Positions 1 through 6,576 of a DNA stretch of 9,686 nt are shown here, one piece after another. Position 1 is the first letter of the stretch, and each line of letters starts with the position of its first letter. The notes under the pieces are model-generated. The model worked only from the letters and a program-made list of their open reading frames with translations. It searched no databases and was not told the DNA's origin. Made by a program: the position numbers and the translations under genes. Source of the stretch: Pseudomonadota bacterium (GTDB taxonomy: Bacteria > Pseudomonadota > Gammaproteobacteria > Burkholderiales > Burkholderiaceae_C); assembly GCA_023418355.1 (NCBI GenBank), contig JAEZZU010000101.1, positions 1 through 9,686 of the forward strand, in the 5' to 3' direction.

Positions 1-2
1 CC

Positions 3-164
3 AAGGCCTTGAGCGATGCAGGCATCGTCACCACGGTACGCAAGACGCGCGGTGACGATATTGACGCAGCCTGCGGGCAATTGGCCGGAGATGTGAAGGA
101 CCGTACCCGTGCGGCAGAGCGCATGGCTAAGCAACGTACGATTCCTTTGCAGCCTGTTCGTTAG
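3..164 (+). CDS. rlmN: RlmN, dual-specificity 23S rRNA/tRNA adenine-C2 methyltransferase (3' end only)
   Basis: This is the last 53 codons of a gene that begins before the window, ending at TAG 162-164. The visible tail contains VRKTRGDDIDAACGQLAGD, the strongly conserved C-terminal block of RlmN. The Cys at 72-74 corresponds to the catalytic cysteine (Cys355 in E. coli) that carries the methyl group during catalysis. RlmN is a radical-SAM enzyme that methylates C2 of A2503 in 23S rRNA and of A37 in some tRNAs; the radical-SAM CxxxCxxC cluster motif lies upstream and cannot be seen. The tail after the motif is short and basic, as usual. The next gene starts 25 bp downstream, so co-transcription is likely. 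The identity is firm from the motif and from its position before a pilF-rodZ-ispG cluster. Confidence 0.93.
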   Translation, partial: KALSDAGIVTTVRKTRGDDIDAACGQLAGDVKDRTRAAERMAKQRTIPLQPVR

Positions 165-180
165 TCGCTTTTCAAGAAAA

Positions 181-184
181 AGGA
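181..184 (+). promoter_or_regulatory. Ribosome-binding site that sets the pilF start
   Basis: AGGA, preceded by an A-run (177-180), lies five bases before ATG 190. The in-frame ATG at 184 overlaps this site, so it cannot use it. ATG 223 has no comparable site. This favours 190 as the start over the longer reading frame, which opens at 109 inside rlmN. Confidence 0.6.
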
Positions 185-189
185 TGTGC

Positions 190-1017
190 ATGAGTGCTTT
201 CACCTCTCCCGTAAGAAATGCAATGCGTAAAGCCCATTGGGGCTTGCTGGGATTGGTTGGGGCGCTCATGCTCACTGCGTGTGCCTCCGGCCCACAAGCG
301 CTGCAGACGCAGGGGCCTGCTTCCGGGGCTGAAGAGCAGCGCCAGCGACTGGCGCAGCCCCGCCTGCAGCTGGCGGCGCTGCACTTCCAGGAAGGGCGCA
401 ACGATGTGGCACTGCAGGAGCTGGAACAGTCCTTGCAGGTCAATCCGCGCAATGCCGATGCCTACAACCTGCAGGGCTGGATTCATCTGGCTCGCGAAGA
501 CCATGCGGCAGCACGCGCCAGCTTTGACCGTGCGCTGAGCCTGCGCCCCAATGATGCAGACACGCTCTACAACATCGCCTGGCTGCTGTGCCAGCAGCGC
601 CAGTATGTGCAGGCAGATCAGCATTTCGATGCTTCTCTGACGGCGCCGCGTGGCAGCGATGAAGTGCGCATGCGCGCCTGGCTGGGCAAGGGCGTCTGCC
701 TGCGACAGGGTGGCCGCAATGACAAGGCATTGCCAGCGCTGGAAAAAGCCTACGAACTCGATCCAGGCAATCCTGCGGCTGCCTACAATTTCGCGGATGT
801 CCTGCAGGCCACAGGCCAGGCAGAGCGCGCACGGTTTTATGTGCGCCGCCTGAACGCTGGCACTGCAGCTTCTGCGCAGTCCCTGTGGCTGGGCATCAAG
901 GTGGAGAGAAGTCTGGGTGATCGTGCTGCGGTGCGGCAACTGGCAGATCAATTACATAAGCAATTCCCTGATTCCCAGGAATGGCGATGGTTCGAGCAGG
1001 GAGCTTTTAATGAATGA
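190..1017 (+). CDS. pilF: Type IV pilus biogenesis/stability lipoprotein PilF (PilW family), TPR protein
   Basis: The protein is 275 residues from ATG 190. In Pseudomonas and Neisseria this family is an outer-membrane lipoprotein (pilotin) that helps the PilQ secretin localise and multimerise for type IV pili. An N-terminal signal segment (about residues 13-30) ends in the lipobox LTAC, with lipidated Cys31. The +2 residue is Ala, consistent with export to the outer membrane. The rest is tetratricopeptide repeats, roughly residues 56-89, 90-123, 124-157, 162-195 and 196-229. Repeat signatures such as NADAYNLQGWIHL and DADTLYNIAWLL are clear. The stop overlaps the rodZ start by 8 bp, suggesting translational coupling. 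Placement between rlmN and rodZ is the usual pilF position in beta- and gammaproteobacteria. A shorter start at ATG 223 would still leave a complete signal peptide. Naming relies on fold plus context, since TPR lipoproteins are diverse. Confidence 0.87.
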   Translation: MSAFTSPVRNAMRKAHWGLLGLVGALMLTACASGPQALQTQGPASGAEEQRQRLAQPRLQLAALHFQEGRNDVALQELEQSLQVNPRNADAYNLQGWIHLAREDHAAARASFDRALSLRPNDADTLYNIAWLLCQQRQYVQADQHFDASLTAPRGSDEVRMRAWLGKGVCLRQGGRNDKALPALEKAYELDPGNPAAAYNFADVLQATGQAERARFYVRRLNAGTAASAQSLWLGIKVERSLGDRAAVRQLADQLHKQFPDSQEWRWFEQGAFNE

Positions 1018-2005
1018 GGTGGTGGTGGAGAGCGCTAATCAACAAAACAGCAGCGATGCAGTAATGCAGCCCAGCAGCGGACAGTTGTTGCGCCAGGCGC
1101 GTGAGCAGCAACAGATGACGGTGCAGACTTTGGCTGCCATGCTGAAGGTGCCTGTGCACAAATTGCAGGCTTTGGAAGAGGATCGCTGGGACGCTCTTAC
1201 TGACTCTGTGTTCACACGTTCGCTGGCGCTCAGCGTCTGCCGGATTCTGAATATTCCTACCGAGCCTGTGCTCGCCGGTCTGCCCAAGCTCGAAGGCTCC
1301 AAGCTGTCTGCCAACCCCGAAGGCATCAACGCGCCGTTCAAGGACAAGACCTTGCGCTCGCTGATGTCACCTTCGCATGACAGCAGCTCGGGCAATGCCT
1401 TCAAGATCGTGGCGGCCTTGCTGATTGCCGTTGCTGGCAGTGCGGGTCTGTATTTTTTGCCACAGTGGCAGTCTGAAGAGCAGGAAACTGCCGATACAGC
1501 CCCTGCCAGTGCCGAGCCAGAACTGCTGTTTGCGCCCCAGACGCAGCCTGAAGCGCTGCTGCCTGAGTCGCCAGCGCCTGCGGTTGCAGCGCCTGTGGAG
1601 GCTGCACCGGCCGCTGAAGCACCTGCTGCTTCGGCCCAGGATCCAGCGGCTGCAGAGGCTGCGGCGCCTGCCTCTTCAGCAGCCCAGCCAGCGCCTGCGC
1701 AGCAGGCGTCTGCCGCAGCGCAGACCGCTGATACTGCCCAGTCTGCCGAACCCAAGGCTGGCGCAGGCCCACGCTTGCGTTTTGCTGCCAGCGGTGACAG
1801 CTGGGTTCAGGTGCGTGATGCCGATGGCAAGGTTGTCATGGAAAAAATGATGAAGGCTGGTGATGTCCTTGACCAGACAGCACCCAGCCGGCCTCTGAAA
1901 GTGGTGGTGGGCAATGCCGGTGCCACCACGCTGGAGGTAGATGGTGCTGCGTTGGATCTGCAGGAATCTTCCCGCAACAACGTGGCCCGATTTGAGGTGA
2001 AGTGA
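1010..2005 (+). CDS. rodZ: RodZ, cytoskeletal helix-turn-helix membrane protein for cell shape
   Basis: The protein is 331 residues. RodZ is a bitopic inner-membrane protein that links MreB filaments to the peptidoglycan elongation machinery and helps keep rods rod-shaped. The N-terminal HTH_25 domain (about residues 24-85) contains the family pattern GQLLRQAREQQQMTVQTLA followed by KLQALEEDRWDAL. A single transmembrane helix lies at about 131-150. A long Ala/Pro/Glu-rich low-complexity linker spans about 163-250, and a periplasmic DUF4115 beta domain spans about 255-328 (WVQVRDADGKVV, PLKVVVGNAG). ATG 1010 is chosen because AGGGAG (998-1003) precedes it by six bases and the HTH domain starts soon after; the frame stays open upstream to 917 inside pilF, but that part is shadow. 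The stop lies one base before the ispG start, so the two are probably translated from one message. Confidence 0.93.
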   Translation: MNEVVVESANQQNSSDAVMQPSSGQLLRQAREQQQMTVQTLAAMLKVPVHKLQALEEDRWDALTDSVFTRSLALSVCRILNIPTEPVLAGLPKLEGSKLSANPEGINAPFKDKTLRSLMSPSHDSSSGNAFKIVAALLIAVAGSAGLYFLPQWQSEEQETADTAPASAEPELLFAPQTQPEALLPESPAPAVAAPVEAAPAAEAPAASAQDPAAAEAAAPASSAAQPAPAQQASAAAQTADTAQSAEPKAGAGPRLRFAASGDSWVQVRDADGKVVMEKMMKAGDVLDQTAPSRPLKVVVGNAGATTLEVDGAALDLQESSRNNVARFEVK

Positions 2006-2006
2006 A

Positions 2007-3281
2007 GTGTCTGACCACACATTCCAGGCATCGCCCATAGCGATTGCCTCGCCACTGTCCCGCAAGAGCCGTCAGGCACGCGTGGTGTGGCGCAACAATA
2101 TCGTGACCGTGGGCGGTGATGCGCCCGTGCGCGTGCAGTCCATGACCAATACCGACACCGTGGATGCGGTGGAGACCGCCATTCAGGTGCGTCAGTTGGC
2201 CCAGGCCGGCTCGGAAATGGTGCGCATTACCGTGAATACGCCCGAGGCGGCTGCGGCCGTGCCTTACATCCGCGAGCAGCTCGACCGCATGGGCGAGTAT
2301 GTGCCGCTGGTGGGCGACTTTCACTACAACGGCCACCGTCTGTTGACGGACTATCCTGCGTGCGCAGAGGCGCTGTCCAAGTACCGCATCAACCCCGGCA
2401 ACGTGGGCAAGGGCGACAAGAAGGACAGGCAGTTCGGTCAGATGATCGAAATTGCAGCCAAGTACGACAAGGCCGTGCGCATTGGTGTGAACTGGGGCTC
2501 GCTCGACCAGGAAATCATGGCCGAGCTGATGGACCAGAACTCCAGGCGTGCCCAGCCCTGGGAAACCCGTCAGGTGATGTACGAGGCGCTGATCACTTCG
2601 GCCATCAGCTCTGCCGAGCTGGCCAAGAGCATCGGTCTGAACCCCGACAACATCATCCTGTCGTGCAAGGTCTCGGGCGTGCAGGACCTGATCTCGGTCT
2701 ACCGCGAACTGGCACGCCGCTGTGACTATGCGCTGCACCTGGGTCTGACCGAAGCCGGTATGGGCACCAAGGGTACGGTGGCTTCCACGGCTGCGCTGTC
2801 GGTACTGCTGCAAGAAGGCATTGGCGACACCATCCGTGTCTCGCTCACACCCCAGCCTGGTGAAGCGCGCACCCAGGAAGTGGTGGTTGCTTCGGAAATC
2901 CTGCAGGCGCTGGGCCTGCGCGTGTTTGTGCCCAGCGTGACGGCCTGCCCCGGCTGTGGTCGCACCACCAGCACCACCTTCCAGGAACTGGCCAAGCAGA
3001 TTGACGACTACCTGCGCGGCCAGATGCCCGTGTGGCGCATGAAGTACCCCGGCGTGGAAGCCATGAAGGTGGCCGTGATGGGCTGTATCGTGAACGGCCC
3101 TGGCGAGAGCAAGCATGCCGACATCGGCATCAGCCTGCCCGGCAATGGCGAAGCGCCTGCTGCCCCCGTGTTCATTGATGGCGAAAAAGCCATGACACTG
3201 CGCGGTGAAGGCATTGCCAAGGAATTCCAGCAGATCGTGGAGTCCTACGTGCAGCGCCGCTGGGGTGGTGCACAGGCTTGA
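2007..3281 (+). CDS. ispG: IspG, 4-hydroxy-3-methylbut-2-enyl diphosphate synthase (flavodoxin)
   Basis: The protein is 424 residues from GTG 2007, with GAGGTG (1994-1999) as ribosome-binding site. IspG (GcpE) catalyses the penultimate step of the MEP isoprenoid pathway, the reductive ring opening of methylerythritol cyclodiphosphate to HMBPP, using a [4Fe-4S] cluster. The cluster ligands are visible as Cys314 and Cys317 in CPGCGRT and Cys360 in MGCIVNGPGE, with the fourth ligand Glu367. These match Cys270, Cys273, Cys305 and Glu312 of the E. coli enzyme. The TIM-barrel half carries VRVQSMTNTDT (41-51), RINPGNVG (127-134) and NWGSLD (162-167). It is longer than E. coli IspG (372 aa): offsets of 44 at the first Cys pair and 55 at the third Cys imply extra N-terminal or barrel sequence and an 11-residue insertion between the Cys groups. 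It is cytoplasmic and supplies precursors for undecaprenyl phosphate and quinones. Confidence 0.97.
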   Translation: MSDHTFQASPIAIASPLSRKSRQARVVWRNNIVTVGGDAPVRVQSMTNTDTVDAVETAIQVRQLAQAGSEMVRITVNTPEAAAAVPYIREQLDRMGEYVPLVGDFHYNGHRLLTDYPACAEALSKYRINPGNVGKGDKKDRQFGQMIEIAAKYDKAVRIGVNWGSLDQEIMAELMDQNSRRAQPWETRQVMYEALITSAISSAELAKSIGLNPDNIILSCKVSGVQDLISVYRELARRCDYALHLGLTEAGMGTKGTVASTAALSVLLQEGIGDTIRVSLTPQPGEARTQEVVVASEILQALGLRVFVPSVTACPGCGRTTSTTFQELAKQIDDYLRGQMPVWRMKYPGVEAMKVAVMGCIVNGPGESKHADIGISLPGNGEAPAAPVFIDGEKAMTLRGEGIAKEFQQIVESYVQRRWGGAQA

Positions 3282-3296
3282 TTAAAACAATAGCGG

Positions 3297-3351
3297 CTAG
3301 CGCACGTGTATAAAGGTTTTCAAAGATAAAACACTTTGAAAGCCGCGCTAG
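3297..3351. repeat. Long interrupted inverted repeat after ispG (possible Comamonadaceae intergenic repeat relic)
   Basis: An outer arm CTAGCGC (3297-3303) pairs perfectly with GCGCTAG (3345-3351). An inner arm GGTTTTCAAAG (3315-3325) pairs with CTTTGAAAGCC (3334-3344) over 11 bp with one G-U wobble, around an 8-nt loop (3326-3333). Eleven unpaired bases (3304-3314) form a bulge on the left side only. No T-run follows, so it is not a standard intrinsic terminator. The flanking AATAGCGGCTAGCGC resembles, from memory, an AATAGCTGCTAGCGC-type palindrome common between genes in Comamonadaceae. That family link is inferred, not searched. Confidence 0.5.
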
Positions 3352-3361
3352 ATCAGCGTAA

Positions 3362-3387
3362 GCAGCTCTTATTTTTGTAAGAGCTGC
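3362..3387 (+). terminator. Perfect 10-bp hairpin 20 bp before hisS (terminator or leader hairpin)
   Basis: GCAGCTCTTA (3362-3371) and TAAGAGCTGC (3378-3387) are exact reverse complements, separated by a six-base T-rich loop (3372-3377). The bases after the stem read CTTCTT, a weak pyrimidine tract rather than a solid T-run, so full termination is uncertain. The hairpin ends seven bases before the GAGAGA-like ribosome-binding region of hisS. It could end the upstream transcript, partly attenuate hisS, or protect a processed 5' end. Confidence 0.45.
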
Positions 3388-3407
3388 CTTCTTGAGAGAA
3401 CGACAAA

Positions 3408-4703
3408 GTGGCAAAGACCGAAAAACTCTCCGCCGTCAAAGGCATGAACGACATCCTGCCCGGTGAATCCGCGCGCTGGGAATGGCTGGAAGCGCAGGTG
3501 CGCGATCTGATGGGGCGCTTTGCCTACCGCAATGTGCGCACCCCCATCGTCGAGCATACGCAGCTGTTCGTGCGCGGCATTGGCGAGGTGACGGACATTG
3601 TGGAAAAGGAGATGTACTCCTTTGAAGACAAGCTCAATGGCGAAAAGCTGACCCTGCGCCCTGAAGGCACAGCCTCGCTGGTGCGCGCCACCATTGAAAA
3701 CAACCTGCTGTACGACGGCGGCAAGCGCATGTGGTACATGGGCCCCATGTTCCGCCACGAGCGTCCCCAGCGCGGCCGTTATCGCCAGTTCCACCAGATC
3801 GGCGCTGAGGCTTTGGGCTTTGCCGGTCCGGATGTGGACGCCGAACTGATCCTGCTGGCCGTGTCGCTGTGGAAGCGCCTGGGCCTGACGCAGTGGCGCC
3901 TGGAAATCAACAGCCTGGGCCAGCCCGAAGAGCGCAAGGCGCACCGCGAAGCGCTGATCGCCTATCTGGAGCAGCACACCGATGTAATGGACGAAGAGGC
4001 CAAGCGCCGCATGTACTCCAACCCCTTGCGCGTGCTGGACACCAAGAACCCTGCCATGCAGGAGATGGTCAACGCCGCCCCCAAGCTGCTGGACTATCTG
4101 GGCGAAGCCTCGCTGGCGCACTTTGAAGGCCTCAAGGCCATTCTGGATGCCAACGGCGTGCCATGGACCGTGAACCCCCGTCTGGTGCGTGGTCTGGACT
4201 ACTACAACCTCACCGTGTTCGAGTTCGTGACCGACCTGCTCGGCGCGCAGGGCACGATCTGCGCCGGTGGCCGTTACGACTACCTGATCGAGCAGATCGG
4301 CGGCAAGCCCGCTCCTGCCGTGGGCTGGGCGCTGGGTGTGGAACGCGTGCTGGAGCTGGTCAAGGAACTGGGTACTGACATTCCTCAGCCCCAGCTCGAT
4401 GCCTACGCCATCGTGCCCGAGCAGTCCGCCATGCCCGTGGTGCTGCGCACGCTCACCCAGCTGCGCGAAGCCGGTGTGCGCGTGCAGATGCACACGGCCG
4501 GTGTCGAGGGTATGGGCTCCATGAAGTCGCAGTTCAAGAAAGCCGACGCATCGGGCGCGCACTTTGCCCTGATCTTCGGTGGTGATGAACTGGCGCAGGG
4601 CATGGTCACCGTCAAGTCGCTGCGCGACGGACAGGGTGCGCAAGTGCAGCAATCGCTGGCCGATGTGGCATCTTGGGCGCACAGCCTACAATCGAACGCT
4701 TAA
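3408..4703 (+). CDS. hisS: HisS, histidyl-tRNA synthetase (class II)
   Basis: The protein is 431 residues from GTG 3408, preceded by a weak GAGAGA site at 3394-3399. It activates histidine with ATP and charges tRNA-His in the cytoplasm. All class II landmarks are present. KGMNDILPGE (11-20) is the typical N-terminus. TLRPEGTASLVRA is at 82-94. Motif 2 MFRHERPQRGRYRQFHQ is at 114-130. The HisA histidine-binding loop LVRGLDYYNLTVFE is at 259-272, with Arg261. HisB AGGRYDYL is at 286-293. Motif 3 GWALGVERV is at 306-314. The C-terminal anticodon-binding domain covers about 330-425. The length is normal for a bacterial HisRS. A shorter start at ATG 3444 would remove conserved N-terminal residues. 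A 126-bp gap with two hairpins separates it from ispG, the largest gap in the window. Its final codons appear to contain a promoter for yfgM. Confidence 0.98.
   Translation: MAKTEKLSAVKGMNDILPGESARWEWLEAQVRDLMGRFAYRNVRTPIVEHTQLFVRGIGEVTDIVEKEMYSFEDKLNGEKLTLRPEGTASLVRATIENNLLYDGGKRMWYMGPMFRHERPQRGRYRQFHQIGAEALGFAGPDVDAELILLAVSLWKRLGLTQWRLEINSLGQPEERKAHREALIAYLEQHTDVMDEEAKRRMYSNPLRVLDTKNPAMQEMVNAAPKLLDYLGEASLAHFEGLKAILDANGVPWTVNPRLVRGLDYYNLTVFEFVTDLLGAQGTICAGGRYDYLIEQIGGKPAPAVGWALGVERVLELVKELGTDIPQPQLDAYAIVPEQSAMPVVLRTLTQLREAGVRVQMHTAGVEGMGSMKSQFKKADASGAHFALIFGGDELAQGMVTVKSLRDGQGAQVQQSLADVASWAHSLQSNA
4665..4692 (+). promoter_or_regulatory. Candidate sigma-70 promoter for yfgM-bamB-der inside the hisS 3' end
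   Basis: GTGGCA (4665-4670, four of six matches to TTGACA) and TACAAT (4687-4692, five of six to TATAAT) are separated by 16 bp. Transcription would start near 4699, giving a leader of roughly 20-25 nt before the yfgM ATG at 4722. The surrounding CCTACAATCGA looks like other Comamonadaceae -10 regions I know, but this is pattern recognition only. The site overlaps coding sequence, so chance occurrence is possible. Confidence 0.42.
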
Positions 4704-4721
4704 TTTGTTACGACACCAGAT

Positions 4722-5393
4722 ATGGCAACGCACCTCGACCTCGAAGAACAAGAGCAACTTGAACAGATCAAGCATTTCTGGAACAAGTGGGGCACGCCCA
4801 TCACCACCGTAGCGGTGGTGGTCATGGCTGGTTTTGCGGGCTGGAATGGCTGGCAGTACTGGCAGCAGCGTCAGGCGTTGCAAGCCTCTGCAGTGGCCGA
4901 TGTGGTCGTTGCAGCGGTGGCCAGTGGCGATCAGGCGCGCGCTCTGCAGGCCTTTGACACGGTCAAGGCCGACTACAAGGGCACGCTGCAGGCCGATCAT
5001 GCGGCACTGGTGCTGGCACAGTCTGAGGTGGATGCCGACAAGCTGGCCGAGGCCAAATCCACGCTGCAATGGGTGGTGGACAACAGCAAGGACGAGGGCT
5101 ATCAGGCCACCGCCAAGCTGCGTCTGGCGGCTGTGCTGATCCAGGAAAAGGATCTGGATGCCGCAGCTGCTTTGCTGCGCACCAGCTTCCCTGCAGAATT
5201 CAAGGGTTTGGCAGCAGATCGCCAGGGCGATGTGCTGCAACTGCAAGGCAAGCCCCAGGAGGCGACTGCAGCCTATCAGGAGGCATGGAAACTGCTTGCA
5301 CCGCAAGTGGAATACCGGGCGCTGGTGGGCTTCAAGCTCAATGCATTGGGGCAAGCAACTTCTGACTCAGTGATCTCGACGGAGACAAAATAA
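4722..5393 (+). CDS. yfgM: YfgM, inner-membrane TPR-like protein (periplasmic chaperone/SecYEG ancillary)
   Basis: The protein is 223 residues from ATG 4722, 18 bp after hisS, without an obvious Shine-Dalgarno sequence. In E. coli, YfgM is a bitopic inner-membrane protein that associates with the SecYEG translocon and the chaperone PpiD. It has been linked to periplasmic protein traffic and to stability of the RcsB regulator. The N-terminus (LDLEEQEQLEQIKHFWNKWG) is the typical cytoplasmic leader. One transmembrane helix spans about residues 25-46. The remaining residues form alpha-helical TPR_21-type repeats, with an AKLRLA helix at about 131-136 and GDVLQLQGKPQEATAAYQEA towards the end. The stop is directly followed by the bamB GTG with no spacer, and the hisS-yfgM-bamB-der order is conserved across proteobacteria. 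Identity is solid; the exact role in this organism is inferred from E. coli. Confidence 0.93.
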   Translation: MATHLDLEEQEQLEQIKHFWNKWGTPITTVAVVVMAGFAGWNGWQYWQQRQALQASAVADVVVAAVASGDQARALQAFDTVKADYKGTLQADHAALVLAQSEVDADKLAEAKSTLQWVVDNSKDEGYQATAKLRLAAVLIQEKDLDAAAALLRTSFPAEFKGLAADRQGDVLQLQGKPQEATAAYQEAWKLLAPQVEYRALVGFKLNALGQATSDSVISTETK

Positions 5394-6563
5394 GTGAATC
5401 ACAGCGCGCAACACCAACAAGGTTCTCGTTTCTGGAAGACTGCTCAACGGACAGCACTGGCAGCAGTGCTGCTTACAGCCTTGGGCGGTTGTGCGTGGTT
5501 TGGATCGAGCAAGGCACCCAAGCCTCTGGATCTCGGCCCCAATGTGGTGAACTTGCCCGTGCGTCAGGCATGGAAGCTCAGCATCTCTCCCATCAAGGAC
5601 AGCAATGTGCGCGCCAGCGTGCAGGGCGACAACGTGGTGATCGCCTCGGCCGATGGCCAGGTGGTGAGCATCAACGCTGCCAATGGCCGTGAAAACTGGC
5701 GTGGCCAGACCGGTCAGCGCCTGCAGACCGGCGTGGGTGCGGACGGTCGATTGGCTGCAGTCGTGACTGCAGGCAACCAGCTGTTTGTGCTCGACGGCGG
5801 CAACAAGCTCTGGAGCAAGCCGCTGGCTGCTGCTGCCTATACCGCTCCACTGGTGGCGGGTGGCCGCGTGTTTGTGCTGACCGCAGACCGTGCAGTTTCT
5901 GCCTTTGATGCAGAAAACGGTGCCCATCTGTGGACACAGCGCCGTGACGGCGAGCCACTGGTGCTGCGTCAGCAGGGCGTGCTCATGCCTTATGGCAACA
6001 CCTTGCTGGTGGGCTTGTCCGGCCGCATGGTGGCGATGAATCCCGACAACGGCAACATCGAGTGGGAAGCACCACTGGCTTCGCCACGTGGCACCAATGA
6101 TGTGGAGCGTCTGGTGGACCTGGTAGGTCCTGCCAGCCGCATGAGCAATGCAGTCTGCGCACGCGCCTTCCAGGCTTCCGTGGGTTGCGTGGACGCCAAT
6201 GCAGGTCGTACAGCCTGGACGCAAACTGCCAAGGGAGCAGTGGGAATTGCAAGTGATGCAGAGTACGTGTTTGGCACGGAAAGCAACGGTATCGTGCAGG
6301 CATGGAAGCTGATGGATGGCGAAAAGGGCTGGTCTGTGGACCGCCTGCAGCACCGCAAGCTGACCGCACCGCTGGTGCTGGGGCGCTCGGTCGTCACAGC
6401 CGATGAGTTCGGTCTGGTGCACCTGCTGTCCAAGCGCGATGGTTCGCACCTGAACCGACTGACAACCGATGGAACTGGCGTGACCGTGACGCCAGTCGTG
6501 GCTGCAGATACTTTGGTCGTAGTGACCCGCGGCGGTAGCGTTTATGGCTTCCGTCCGGATTGA
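5394..6563 (+). CDS. bamB: BamB, outer-membrane protein assembly lipoprotein (beta-propeller)
   Basis: The protein is 389 residues from GTG 5394, with GGAGA (5381-5385) eight bases upstream. BamB is a periplasm-facing lipoprotein of the BAM complex that binds BamA POTRA domains and aids insertion of beta-barrel proteins into the outer membrane. A signal segment (about 15-32) ends in lipobox LGGC with lipidated Cys33 and Ala at +2. The mature part is an eight-bladed PQQ-type propeller. Repeat ends are visible at GQVVSINAANGRENW (88-102), AVSAFDAENGAHLW (167-180), GRMVAMNPDNGNIEW (210-224), GCVDANAGRTAW (264-275) and GLVHLLSKRDG (340-350). The conserved BamB stretch PRGTNDVERLVDL (231-243) matches the family's G-x-x-E-x-x-R-L region, known to touch BamA. 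Length is normal. The gene abuts yfgM and lies 13 bp before der. Confidence 0.96.
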   Translation: MNHSAQHQQGSRFWKTAQRTALAAVLLTALGGCAWFGSSKAPKPLDLGPNVVNLPVRQAWKLSISPIKDSNVRASVQGDNVVIASADGQVVSINAANGRENWRGQTGQRLQTGVGADGRLAAVVTAGNQLFVLDGGNKLWSKPLAAAAYTAPLVAGGRVFVLTADRAVSAFDAENGAHLWTQRRDGEPLVLRQQGVLMPYGNTLLVGLSGRMVAMNPDNGNIEWEAPLASPRGTNDVERLVDLVGPASRMSNAVCARAFQASVGCVDANAGRTAWTQTAKGAVGIASDAEYVFGTESNGIVQAWKLMDGEKGWSVDRLQHRKLTAPLVLGRSVVTADEFGLVHLLSKRDGSHLNRLTTDGTGVTVTPVVAADTLVVVTRGGSVYGFRPD

Positions 6564-6576
6564 TGAATAGTTTTCA

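Noticed and set aside
109..189. A longer pilF start at 109 inside rlmN.
   Set aside because: It would put 27 residues before the signal peptide and overlap the RlmN C-terminus. The ribosome-binding site and lipobox position favour ATG 190.
917..1009. A longer rodZ start inside pilF.
   Set aside because: The extra 31 residues are out-of-frame pilF sequence, while ATG 1010 has a well-placed AGGGAG and directly precedes the HTH domain.
1836..3116. A 426-codon open frame on the minus strand opposite ispG, and similar long minus-strand frames opposite hisS, bamB and der.
   Set aside because: These are mirror frames of high-GC coding sequence. Their translations are rich in His, Arg, Gln and Ala, show no family motif, and overlap genes whose identity is certain.
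3309..3314. TATAAA in the ispG-hisS gap as a hisS promoter -10.
   Set aside because: No acceptable -35 sits 16-18 bp upstream, and the hexamer lies in the bulge of the inverted repeat.
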